64,000 nucleotides of DNA from Hymenobacter sp. PAMC 26628 (lineage in GTDB: Bacteria; Bacteroidota; Bacteroidia; Cytophagales; Hymenobacteraceae), in assembly GCF_001562275.1 (NCBI RefSeq), contig NZ_CP014304.1, forward strand, positions 1,922,001 to 1,986,000, read 5' to 3'. Every line of letters starts with the position of its first letter. The first letter of the stretch is position 1. Position numbers and translations under genes: made by a program. Positions 8,579 to 15,135 of this stretch are shown here, piece by piece. The notes under the pieces are model-generated. The model saw only the letters and a list, made by a program, of their open reading frames with translations, had not been told where the DNA came from and did not search any database.

Positions 8579-8797
8579 AGGAAGTGAATTCGTAAAATCT
8601 TAATATGTAAATAATTAAATAAAAATTTAGATAAAAATACTGAATTACAAAACCCATACCTCTACCTGATTTGCGGAAATGGCCCGCCCGCCGGACGGGT
8701 TGCGGGGCCCCCGGGCCAACTTGAGGGCGCGGCTGAACCTCCGCCCGGCTTTCCCGGTTGACACATGCGGGAAGCCTGTTTCCCCTTTCTCGTTCCT
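8579..8797. other. Divergent promoter region between cytochrome and moxR genes
   Basis: The half next to the cytochrome start (8579-8660) is very AT-rich. The other half is GC-rich and contains a short inverted GGGGCCCCCGGGCC patch. I see no exact TAnnTTTG box and no RNA gene. Confidence 0.4.
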
Positions 8798-10345
8798 ATG
8801 CAACACGACCAGCTTCCAACCAACCACTCGCAACACATCACCACCCTGGGCCAGCTGAAAAAGTCTGGCTACAAATCCCGCTCGGTGAAAACCGAGCTGC
8901 GGGAGAACCTGATTCGGAAGCTCCGCCTTAAGGAGGACGTCTTTCCTGGCATTTTTGGCTACGACGAAACCGTGATTCCCGAGTTGCAGCGCGCCATCCT
9001 GGCCGGGCACCACATTAACCTGCTGGGCCTGCGCGGCCAGGCCAAAACCCGCATTGCGCGTTTGCTCATCAACTTGCTCGACGAGTACATGCCCGTGGTG
9101 GAAGGCTCGGAGCTAAACGACGACCCGCTGCAGCCGCTGTCGGTGTTCGCCAAAAAGCTGATTGAGGAGCACGGCGACAACACGCCCGTGGCCTGGGTGC
9201 ACCGCGACGAGCGCTACACCGAGAAGCTGGCCACGCCCGACGTGACCGTGGCCGACCTCATCGGCGACGCCGACCCCATCAAGGCCGCCACGCTGAAGCT
9301 GCCGTACTCCGACGAGCGGGTGATTCACTTCGGCCTGATTCCCCGGGCCCACCGCGGCATTTTCGTGATTAACGAGCTGCCCGACTTGCAGGCCCGCATC
9401 CAGGTATCGCTGTTCAACATTTTGCAGGAAGGCGACATCCAGATTCGCGGCTTCAAGGTGCGCCTGCCGCTGGACATCCAGTTCGTGTTTACGGCCAACC
9501 CCGAGGACTACACCAACCGCGGCAGCATCGTGACGCCGCTCAAGGACCGGATTGACGCCCAGATCATCACGCACTACCCCAAATCCATCGAAATCGGTAA
9601 GCGCATCACCAAGCAGGAAGCTCGCATCAAGGAGGACCAAAAAGGCATGGTGACGACCAACGAAATCACCCACGACTTAGTAGAGCAAGTGGCCGTTGAG
9701 GCCCGCGGCTCCGAGTTCGTGGATGCCAAATCGGGCGTATCGGCTCGCCTCACCATTTCGGCCTTCGAGCAGGTGGTGGCTGGCGCCGAGCGCCGGGCCC
9801 TCATCAACGGCGAGAAGACTACCTATGTGCGCGTGGGCGACTTCATCTCAGCTGTGCCCGCCATCACGGGCAAGGTGGAGCTGGTGTACGAGGGCGAGCA
9901 GGAGGGCGCGGGCATCGTGGCCGAGAAGCTCATGGGCAAGGCCATTCGCACCCTGTTCCTGAACTACTTCCCCGACCCCGATAAGTCGAAGAAGCTCAAA
10001 AACCGCGTTTCGCCCTACAAAACGGTGCAGGAGTGGTTCGGCAGCGGCAATACGCTGGACCTGCTGCACGACGCCTCCGACGCCGACTACCACGCCGCGC
10101 TGGACAAAGTGCCCGGCCTGCGCGACATCGTGAAGGAGCTGCACCCCAACGAGGACGCCAACACGACCTACTTTCTGATGGAGTTCCTGCTGCACGGCCT
10201 CAGCGAGCACAGTCTCATTTCGCGCAACCGCCTCACCGCCGGGGCCCAGTTCAAGGACCTGCTCTCGTCGATGTTCACCATGCCCAAGTTTGACGAGGGC
10301 GACGACGAGGACGAGGAAGAAGAAAAGCCCCGCCGCCGCCGCTAG
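8798..10345 (+). CDS. MoxR-type AAA+ ATPase (ChlI-like)
   Basis: The preferred start is ATG 8798 (MQHDQLPTNHSQ); ATG 8765 would add 11 residues. The protein is about 515 residues. The Walker A is the variant GLRGQAKTR near residue 77, Walker B/sensor features follow in GIFVINELPDLQ, and FTANPEDYTNRG carries sensor 1. This is the magnesium-chelatase I/MoxR clade, which works with vWA-domain partners; the likely partner lies at 6488-7591. The C-terminus is extremely acidic and then basic (GDDEDEEEEKPRRRR). The stop codon TAG is part of the target duplication of an insertion sequence, yet the frame is intact. The original terminator now lies beyond the IS, at 11211-11246. Confidence 0.9.
   Translation: MQHDQLPTNHSQHITTLGQLKKSGYKSRSVKTELRENLIRKLRLKEDVFPGIFGYDETVIPELQRAILAGHHINLLGLRGQAKTRIARLLINLLDEYMPVVEGSELNDDPLQPLSVFAKKLIEEHGDNTPVAWVHRDERYTEKLATPDVTVADLIGDADPIKAATLKLPYSDERVIHFGLIPRAHRGIFVINELPDLQARIQVSLFNILQEGDIQIRGFKVRLPLDIQFVFTANPEDYTNRGSIVTPLKDRIDAQIITHYPKSIEIGKRITKQEARIKEDQKGMVTTNEITHDLVEQVAVEARGSEFVDAKSGVSARLTISAFEQVVAGAERRALINGEKTTYVRVGDFISAVPAITGKVELVYEGEQEGAGIVAEKLMGKAIRTLFLNYFPDPDKSKKLKNRVSPYKTVQEWFGSGNTLDLLHDASDADYHAALDKVPGLRDIVKELHPNEDANTTYFLMEFLLHGLSEHSLISRNRLTAGAQFKDLLSSMFTMPKFDEGDDEDEEEEKPRRRR
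10342..10345. repeat. Target-site duplication CTAG, left copy
   Basis: CTAG directly precedes the left end of the insertion sequence and is repeated at 11183-11186. It contains the TAG stop of moxR. A 4-bp CTAG duplication is typical of the IS5 group. Confidence 0.85.
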
Positions 10346-11182
10346 AGCCTGTTATGTACTTGAAGCGTGTCGGGCGAGCATAATACAGGCAAAAACGACA
10401 AAATGAAGCTGCTGTAAGGTCTGACTCAAGCGCTCGTGGTCGCGGGCCAGCCGCCGAAAGCGGCTGCACCAGGCAAAGCTGCGTTCGACCACCCACCGGC
10501 GGGGCAATAATACAAAACCAGTCTGCCCTTCTGGTTTCATAATTACTTGCAAGTCAATGTCATGCACCGCCGCTTCGTACTCCGGGTCCTCCCCCGTATA
10601 CCCCTGGTCGCCGAAGCTGACCTCGACCGTTTGACCCGTCACTTCCTGCACCTGCCGACATAGCTCGCCCACCTGCGCCCGCTCCTGCTCATTAGCCGGG
10701 GTGACGACCACGCTCAGCAGGTGGCCCAGCGTATCCACGGCGATGTGCGCTTTACTTCCCTTGCGCCGTTTGGCTCCGTCATAGCCCGCCCGGTGTCCAC
10801 TCTCAGGCGTGCTTTGCAGCGTGCGCCCGTCAAAAATGACGGCCGTGGGTGTAGCTGCCCGGCCCAGTAACATTCGCTGCAACTCATTCAAGTCGTGTAC
10901 GATACGTTCGAATACGCGGGCGTCCCGCCAGCGCTCCCATTGCTGGTACACGGCCGCCCAGGGCGGCAGGTCGTGGGGCAGGTAACGCCAGGGGCAACCT
11001 GTGTGGGCCAGATAGCGCAAGCCATTAAAGAGGGCGCGCAACGGGTGTTCCCGTTGGGGCGCATCTTCACGCATCAAGCACAGGTAGGGGCACACAAATG
11101 CCCATTCATCGTCCGAAATATCACTGGGGTAACACCGCGTTGTCGCCATACCCCAAATTTAACCCTCAGTACAGAACAGCCT
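10346..11182. mobile_element. IS5-family insertion sequence, complete (837 bp)
   Basis: The element is bounded by imperfect 15-bp terminal inverted repeats: AGCCTGTTATGTACT at the left end (10346-10360), and at the right end (11168-11182) AGTACAGAACAGCCT, which pairs with two mismatches. CTAG target duplications flank both ends. It carries one transposase gene on the minus strand, with DDE residues intact, so it looks complete and potentially active. It is inserted at the very end of moxR and separates that gene from its terminator. Confidence 0.92.
10352..11149 (-). CDS. IS5-family transposase (DDE type)
   Basis: The 265-residue protein is a single uninterrupted frame. The catalytic triad can be seen: D107 in VIFDGRTL, D181 in SFGDQGYTG and E222 in WVVERSFAW. 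The N-terminal part (YPSDISDDEWAFVCPYL) and the HTGCPWRYLP motif are the DUF4096-like DNA-binding region usual in IS5-group transposases. The frame starts 33 bases inside the right end and stops 6 bases inside the left end of the element, so it fills it almost completely. No programmed frameshift is needed here, unlike in some IS5 subgroups. Confidence 0.93.
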   Translation of the reverse strand: MATTRCYPSDISDDEWAFVCPYLCLMREDAPQREHPLRALFNGLRYLAHTGCPWRYLPHDLPPWAAVYQQWERWRDARVFERIVHDLNELQRMLLGRAATPTAVIFDGRTLQSTPESGHRAGYDGAKRRKGSKAHIAVDTLGHLLSVVVTPANEQERAQVGELCRQVQEVTGQTVEVSFGDQGYTGEDPEYEAAVHDIDLQVIMKPEGQTGFVLLPRRWVVERSFAWCSRFRRLARDHERLSQTLQQLHFVVFACIMLARHASST

Positions 11183-11186
11183 CTAG
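11183..11186. repeat. Target-site duplication CTAG, right copy
   Basis: This CTAG immediately follows the right inverted repeat of the insertion sequence and matches the copy at 10342-10345. Confidence 0.85.
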
Positions 11187-11210
11187 GGCCCCAGGGTTTC
11201 TAGGCCAGCA

Positions 11211-11246
11211 AAAAGCCCCGCGTGCCGAAAGGTGCGCGGGGCTTTT
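11211..11246. terminator. Terminator beyond the insertion sequence, probably the original moxR terminator
   Basis: AAAAGCCCCGCGTGC pairs with the matching GTGCGCGGGGCTTTT arm, followed by TCGTG. No gene ends directly before it other than moxR, if the insertion sequence is removed. Confidence 0.75.
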
Positions 11247-11331
11247 CGTGCGTCTCCGGCCCAAACAATCCCAACAACAGAAAATATTCAGGATGTATGG
11301 CAATTTTTGCCTTCTCCTGTTACTGCTGCTC

Positions 11332-12084
11332 ATGAAAAAAATCGCCCAAGTCACCCTGCTGTTTTGGATAATGAAGATTTGCGCCACCACGCTGGGCGAA
11401 ACCGCTGGCGACCAGCTGGCCCAAACCATGAAAGTGGGCTACGGCACCAGCTCGCTCATTCTGCTTGGCTTTTTTGTGGTGGTGCTGGCCGGGCAGTTGG
11501 CCGTGTCGCGCTACATTCCGGCGTTGTACTGGGCCACTATTCTGGCTACTAGCACGGCCGGCACCACCGTGTCCGACTACATGGACCGCACCCTGGGCCT
11601 GGGCTATGCCACGGGCTCGCTCATCCTGGTGGCGCTGCTGGGGCTGGTGCTGGGGCTGTGGTGGCTGCGCGAAAAATCCTTGTCCGTCACCGAAATCAAG
11701 ACGCGCACGGGAGAGGTGTTCTACTGGGCCGCCATCCTGGTATCGAACACGCTGGGCACGGCCCTGGGCGATTTCCTGGCCGACGATTCCGGCCTGGGCT
11801 TCGGGGGCGGGGCCCTGCTCATTGGCAGCGCGCTGGCGGTGCTGGTGCTGGCATACTATTTCACCGGCATCTCGCGGGTATTGCTGTTCTGGGTGGCGTT
11901 TGTGCTCACGCGGCCGTTTGGGGCCACCTTTGGCGACTTGCTCACCAAGCCCACCGAGAAGCACGGGCTGGGCTTCGGCACCCAGGGCTCCTCACTCATC
12001 CTATTCGGGCTGCTGGTGGCGCTGGTGCTGTACGAGTCGCTACGAAAGCGCCCGGCTGGGGCCGACCCGGATACACTGGTGTAG
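11332..12084 (+). CDS. Membrane protein of the COG4705 type with four internal repeats
   Basis: ATG 11332 (MKKIAQVTLLFW) gives about 250 residues; ATG 11293 is a possible alternative, and the frame further upstream runs through the terminator. Four repeats are visible, each with a pattern like TLGxxxGD, then LGYG/LGFG, then SLIL and a membrane helix: TLGETAGD, TAGTTVSDYMD, TLGTALGDFLAD and PFGATFGDLL. Each repeat has two helices, so about eight membrane segments are expected. The conserved Asp lies in the membrane-facing turn of every repeat. COG4705 proteins are described only as membrane-anchored proteins of unknown function; some relatives are linked to manganese in annotation, which I cannot confirm. 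Confidence 0.78.
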   Translation: MKKIAQVTLLFWIMKICATTLGETAGDQLAQTMKVGYGTSSLILLGFFVVVLAGQLAVSRYIPALYWATILATSTAGTTVSDYMDRTLGLGYATGSLILVALLGLVLGLWWLREKSLSVTEIKTRTGEVFYWAAILVSNTLGTALGDFLADDSGLGFGGGALLIGSALAVLVLAYYFTGISRVLLFWVAFVLTRPFGATFGDLLTKPTEKHGLGFGTQGSSLILFGLLVALVLYESLRKRPAGADPDTLV

Positions 12085-12115
12085 GGGGCGCTAGGGGCCC
12101 AGGGCCCTAAGTACG

Positions 12116-12157
12116 AAAAAAAGCCCCGCGCACCTTGTGGTACGCGGGGCTTTTTTG
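12116..12157. terminator. Bidirectional terminator between converging genes
   Basis: AAAAAAAGCCCCGCG pairs with CGCGGGGCTTTTTT, with A-run before and T-run after, so it can stop transcription from the membrane-protein gene and from the cyclophilin gene. Confidence 0.9.
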
Positions 12158-12176
12158 TTTAAAATCAACCCGCTGC

Positions 12177-12644
12177 TTACGCTGCGCTTTCGTCTTTTAC
12201 CACGATTTTCTCAATCGTGTCGTTCGGCTTGATTTGGTCGATGACGTCCAAGCCCTCCACCACTTTGCCGAATACGGTGTGCACGCGGTCGAGGTGGGCG
12301 GTGTTGTCGCGCGAGTGCACCACGAAGAACTGCGAGCCGCCGGTGTTCTTGCCGGCGTGGGCCATGCTCAGCACGCCGCGCTCGTGGTACTGGTGGTCGC
12401 CGCTGGTTTCGCAGTCGATTTTATAGCCGGGGCCCCCGGTGCCGGGTGCGCCCTTGGCGCCGGGCTTGGTGTTGGGGTCGCCGCCCTGAATTACGAAGTT
12501 CGGGATGACGCGGTGGAAGGTGGTGCCGTCGTAGAAGCCCTTTTGGGCCAGGTCGGTGAAGTTTTTGACCGTGTTGGGGGCGTCTTGCTCGTAGAACTCG
12601 ACTTTCATGACCCCTTTGGGGGTGTGGATTTCGGCGGTTTTCAT
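12177..12644 (-). CDS. Peptidyl-prolyl cis-trans isomerase, cyclophilin type
   Basis: The start MKTAEIHTPKGVM (A at 12644) gives 155 residues, the usual size of a cytoplasmic cyclophilin; the longer frame reads through a palindrome and is not protein-like. Core cyclophilin motifs are all present: FHRVIPNFVIQGGDP around the catalytic Arg, SMAHAGKNTGGSQFFV in the binding groove, and HLDRVHTVFGKV near the end. There is no signal peptide, so it acts in the cytoplasm as a proline isomerase in protein folding. It is divergent from the fasciclin gene. The region between the two starts contains the hairpin that encloses a -7 box. Confidence 0.95.
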   Translation of the reverse strand: MKTAEIHTPKGVMKVEFYEQDAPNTVKNFTDLAQKGFYDGTTFHRVIPNFVIQGGDPNTKPGAKGAPGTGGPGYKIDCETSGDHQYHERGVLSMAHAGKNTGGSQFFVVHSRDNTAHLDRVHTVFGKVVEGLDVIDQIKPNDTIEKIVVKDESAA

Positions 12645-12670
12645 CGAAAAACAGGGAATGGGTGGGAAAA

Positions 12671-12713
12671 TGCCCGGGGCGGGCGCTGCAAAAATAAGCG
12701 CCCGCCCCGGGCA
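12671..12713. repeat. 17-bp perfect inverted repeat enclosing a -7 box
   Basis: TGCCCGGGGCGGGCGCT (12671-12687) is the exact reverse complement of 12697-12713. The 9-base loop contains CAAAAATA, which is TATTTTTG on the minus strand. Confidence 0.85.
12689..12696 (-). promoter_or_regulatory. Predicted -7 box of the cyclophilin gene, in a hairpin loop
   Basis: On the minus strand this reads TATTTTTG, an exact TAnnTTTG match, about 45 bases upstream of the cyclophilin start. Transcription would begin inside the left arm of the inverted repeat. Confidence 0.5.
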
Positions 12714-12793
12714 ACGGCACCTAAACAATCCGGGGCCCTCGATTGATTCGTATGGTACCCAACCCCTTTATTCTTTTCCTGTTCAGTTTTTTC

Positions 12794-13435
12794 ATGAAAA
12801 AACAACTCTTCTCCCTCGCCGGCGCTTTCGCCCTGACCTTGGCCCTGGCCAGCTGCGGCAACGACAAGCCCGCCGAAACCGCCACCACCACGGCCAACGC
12901 TACGACCAAAAATCCCGCTGATTCAGTGGCCGCCATGGCCGGCGATTCGGCCCGCATGGCCAAACCCGGCGGCGTAATGGTGGACGGCGTGGCCATGACG
13001 GCCGACAAAGACATCGTGGACAATGCCGCGGGCGCCAAGAGTGTAAGCACCCTGGTATCACTCGTGAAGCAGGCCGGCCTGGTGGAAACCTTGAAAGGCA
13101 CGGGCCCCTTCACCGTGTTTGCCCCCACCAACGCTGCCTTCGCCAAGCTGCCCAAGGCTGCCGTGGCTGCCCTCACGGCGCCCGCCAACGCCGCCAAGCT
13201 CAAAGGCGTGCTGACCTACCACGTCATCGCCGGCCGCCTGTTGGCCGCTGACCTGAAAGACGGCCAGGAGCTGACCACCGTGAACGGTGAGAAGCTGAAA
13301 GTAATGGTGAAAGACGGCAAAGTGATGGTGGGCAACGGCAAAGACGCCCCCGCCACCGTGCAAATTGCCGACGTGATTTCGAAAAATGGCGTTACCCACG
13401 TCATCGACGGTGTGGTGCTGCCGCTGGAGAAATAG
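12794..13435 (+). CDS. Fasciclin-domain lipoprotein
   Basis: ATG 12794 (MKKQLFSLAGAF) starts a lipoprotein signal whose lipobox is LASC, so the mature protein begins at that Cys (about residue 20) and is lipid anchored. A low-complexity Ala/Thr spacer follows. The FAS1 domain runs from about residue 75 to the end, with its two conserved motifs: TVFAPTNAAFAKLP and, near the end, YHVIAGRL with VIDGVVLP. The total is 213 residues with a single FAS1 domain. Such proteins are envelope adhesins or surface scaffolds. A strong terminator follows, and the stop is directly followed by a heptamer array. Confidence 0.92.
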   Translation: MKKQLFSLAGAFALTLALASCGNDKPAETATTTANATTKNPADSVAAMAGDSARMAKPGGVMVDGVAMTADKDIVDNAAGAKSVSTLVSLVKQAGLVETLKGTGPFTVFAPTNAAFAKLPKAAVAALTAPANAAKLKGVLTYHVIAGRLLAADLKDGQELTTVNGEKLKVMVKDGKVMVGNGKDAPATVQIADVISKNGVTHVIDGVVLPLEK

Positions 13436-13437
13436 TT

Positions 13438-13608
13438 AGTTGTCAGTTACTAGTTGTCGGTTGTTAGTACAACTGCCGTGACTGAAAAAAGGGCCCCCAG
13501 CGCATTGCTGGGGGCCCTTTTTGCGTTTAAAAACAGCTGGAGCGTTGCGCTAGCCAGCGCATATGCACTTTAGCGACTAGCAACTGACAACTAATAACAG
13601 ACAACTAG
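13438..13608. repeat. Inverted pair of heptamer arrays between two converging gene ends
   Basis: From 13438 the sequence falls into 7-base units such as AGTTGTC and AGTTACT. The reverse complement of 13576-13608 does the same (AGTTGTC, AGTTGCT). The left arm starts right after the fasciclin stop and the right arm ends just before the dehydrogenase stop. A terminator lies between the arms. Confidence 0.75.
13485..13525. terminator. Terminator between converging fasciclin and dehydrogenase genes
   Basis: AAAAAAGGGCCCCCAGC pairs with GCTGGGGGCCCTTTTT across a short loop, with A-run and T-run on either side, so it works in both directions. Confidence 0.9.
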
Positions 13609-13614
13609 AAAAAC

Positions 13615-14502
13615 CTACGCCTCCAGGCCGGCATCTTCCGATACGCGGCGGGCGAAAGCGGTCCAGTCCACGTCGTCTTCGCCGCGGGCTACGGTGGTGC
13701 TCATGCGGTTGTGCACGAGCTGGGCCAGGGGCATGGGCGCGGCCAGCTGCTGGGCGTGGTCGAGCACGAGACGGAAATCTTTGCGGATGATGGGCGGCAG
13801 GGCCCCCACGGGCGTGTAATTTTTGGAGGCAATCATGCGCCCGTAGCCCTGGTACACGGGGCAGTTGAAGAGCGTGCCCACCAGGAAATCGTAGATGGGC
13901 TGGCGGCCCACGCCGCTTTTTTCGGCCAGCGTGAAGGCTTCCGCCATGGCCTCGATGGCCGCCCCAAGCATGAAATTGCCGCAGAGCTTCACTACACTGG
14001 CCGCGGCCGGGTCGTCGCCGAACTCGTGCACGCCCTGGCCCAGCGGCGCCAGCCAGGGCTGCACCCGCGCGCGGGCGGCCGGGGGCCCCGCCAGGCCCAG
14101 CCAGAGCTTGGCCGCCGCCGCGGCATCGGGCTTGCCGAACACCGGCGCGGCCACAAACTCCGAGCCGTGGGCGGCGTGGACCTCGGCCAGGCGGGTAGTG
14201 GTGGCGGGCGCCACGGTGCTGCACGAGATGTGCACCGCGCCGGGGGCCAGGCCGTGCAGCATTCCTTCGGGGCCCGTCACCAGTTCGGTGAGGGCGTCGT
14301 CGTCGGTTACCATCGTGAACACGGCTTCGGCGCCGCGGGCAGCTTCGGCGGGGGTGGCGGCCACGGTGGCGCCCTGCGTTTGCAGCGGGGCGGCCTTGGC
14401 GGCGGTGCGGTTGTACACGGTGAGGGTGTGGCCGGCCTTGAGCAGGTTGGCGGCCATCGCCAGGCCCATGTTGCCCAGGCCCAGGAATGCAAGTTTTGCC
14501 AT
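13615..14502 (-). CDS. NAD(P)-dependent beta-hydroxyacid dehydrogenase (3-hydroxyisobutyrate dehydrogenase family)
   Basis: The 295-residue protein starts with a Rossmann fold, FLGLGNMGLAMAANL, and the Arg of VYNRT that suits NADP(H). The substrate-binding stretch FVAAPVFGKPDAAAA follows near residue 117. The catalytic Lys region is KLCGNFMLGAAIEAMAEAF near residue 170, which is the family signature. It reduces or oxidises a small beta-hydroxyacid such as glyoxylate/glycerate or 3-hydroxyisobutyrate; the exact substrate cannot be read from sequence. The enzyme is cytoplasmic. It precedes a small lipoprotein gene by 39 bases on the same strand, but the two have no evident functional link. Confidence 0.9.
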   Translation of the reverse strand: MAKLAFLGLGNMGLAMAANLLKAGHTLTVYNRTAAKAAPLQTQGATVAATPAEAARGAEAVFTMVTDDDALTELVTGPEGMLHGLAPGAVHISCSTVAPATTTRLAEVHAAHGSEFVAAPVFGKPDAAAAAKLWLGLAGPPAARARVQPWLAPLGQGVHEFGDDPAAASVVKLCGNFMLGAAIEAMAEAFTLAEKSGVGRQPIYDFLVGTLFNCPVYQGYGRMIASKNYTPVGALPPIIRKDFRLVLDHAQQLAAPMPLAQLVHNRMSTTVARGEDDVDWTAFARRVSEDAGLEA

Positions 14503-14541
14503 GTAAAAGGGGAGTGGCCGAAGCCAGTGGTTCGCCCCGGT

Positions 14542-15009
14542 TTACTCAGCTACCCAGTGGTAGGTTTCGACGGCGCCGCCATCAACTGGAACTTGCTCGC
14601 CCATCAAAACCAACACATGCCGGCCATTTGGCTGGCTCAGGGCGTACGTCTTGGTGTCGTTGTTGTACAAGTCGGTTTCGTTGGTGTAGGTAATCAGCGG
14701 TTCGGACGTAGTAGGGCTGGTTCGCGTAGAAAGCTGGTAGCTAGTCTTGTAGTATTGCTGGCCGCTGCGCTTCACGTTGAGTACGTTGCCCGTCCCAAAT
14801 ACCAACTGCCGGGTGAAACCCACGGTAGCCGGGGTGCGGGCTCTGGCAAAACCGAAGGCGGAACTCTCCCATTCCCAGTGCCCAGTACCTTTCGCCAACA
14901 CGTCGTAGCTAGTGGAGGTGCTGGCGGGCTGCACGTCGGCATCGTGCTTACACCCGGTGGTCAGTTGGGCGGCGCATCCGAGGGCCCCAGCAAGTAAAAG
15001 CGCTTTCAT
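14542..15009 (-). CDS. Small lipoprotein of unknown function
   Basis: The start MKALLLAGALGCAAQL (A at 15009) introduces a lipoprotein signal with TTGC as lipobox, giving a mature protein of about 135 residues. The longer frame upstream has no signal and is rejected. The mature part is beta-rich, with many Thr/Ser/Tyr (GHWEWESSAFGFAR, RQLVFGTGNVLNVKRSG). It ends AVETYHWVAE. The GHWEW opening and strand pattern recall small lipocalin-like lipoproteins of Bacteroidota, but I do not recognise a family. It is probably outer-membrane or periplasmic. Confidence 0.7.
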   Translation of the reverse strand: MKALLLAGALGCAAQLTTGCKHDADVQPASTSTSYDVLAKGTGHWEWESSAFGFARARTPATVGFTRQLVFGTGNVLNVKRSGQQYYKTSYQLSTRTSPTTSEPLITYTNETDLYNNDTKTYALSQPNGRHVLVLMGEQVPVDGGAVETYHWVAE

Positions 15010-15135
15010 AATCGATGGTCGAGCAGAAGAGAGAGAATGTGTGAACCAAGGAGTTCCCAATTGCCTGTTTCGTTGCAAGCCTAAGGATTGAAATGTGTTA
15101 GAAAAGCAGCCCGCGGCCCCTTCCAACTGCTAACC

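Noticed and set aside
13711..14997. 428-residue plus-strand frame over the dehydrogenase and lipoprotein genes
   Set aside because: His/Gly/Val-rich shadow that spans two genes on the other strand and an intergenic gap.
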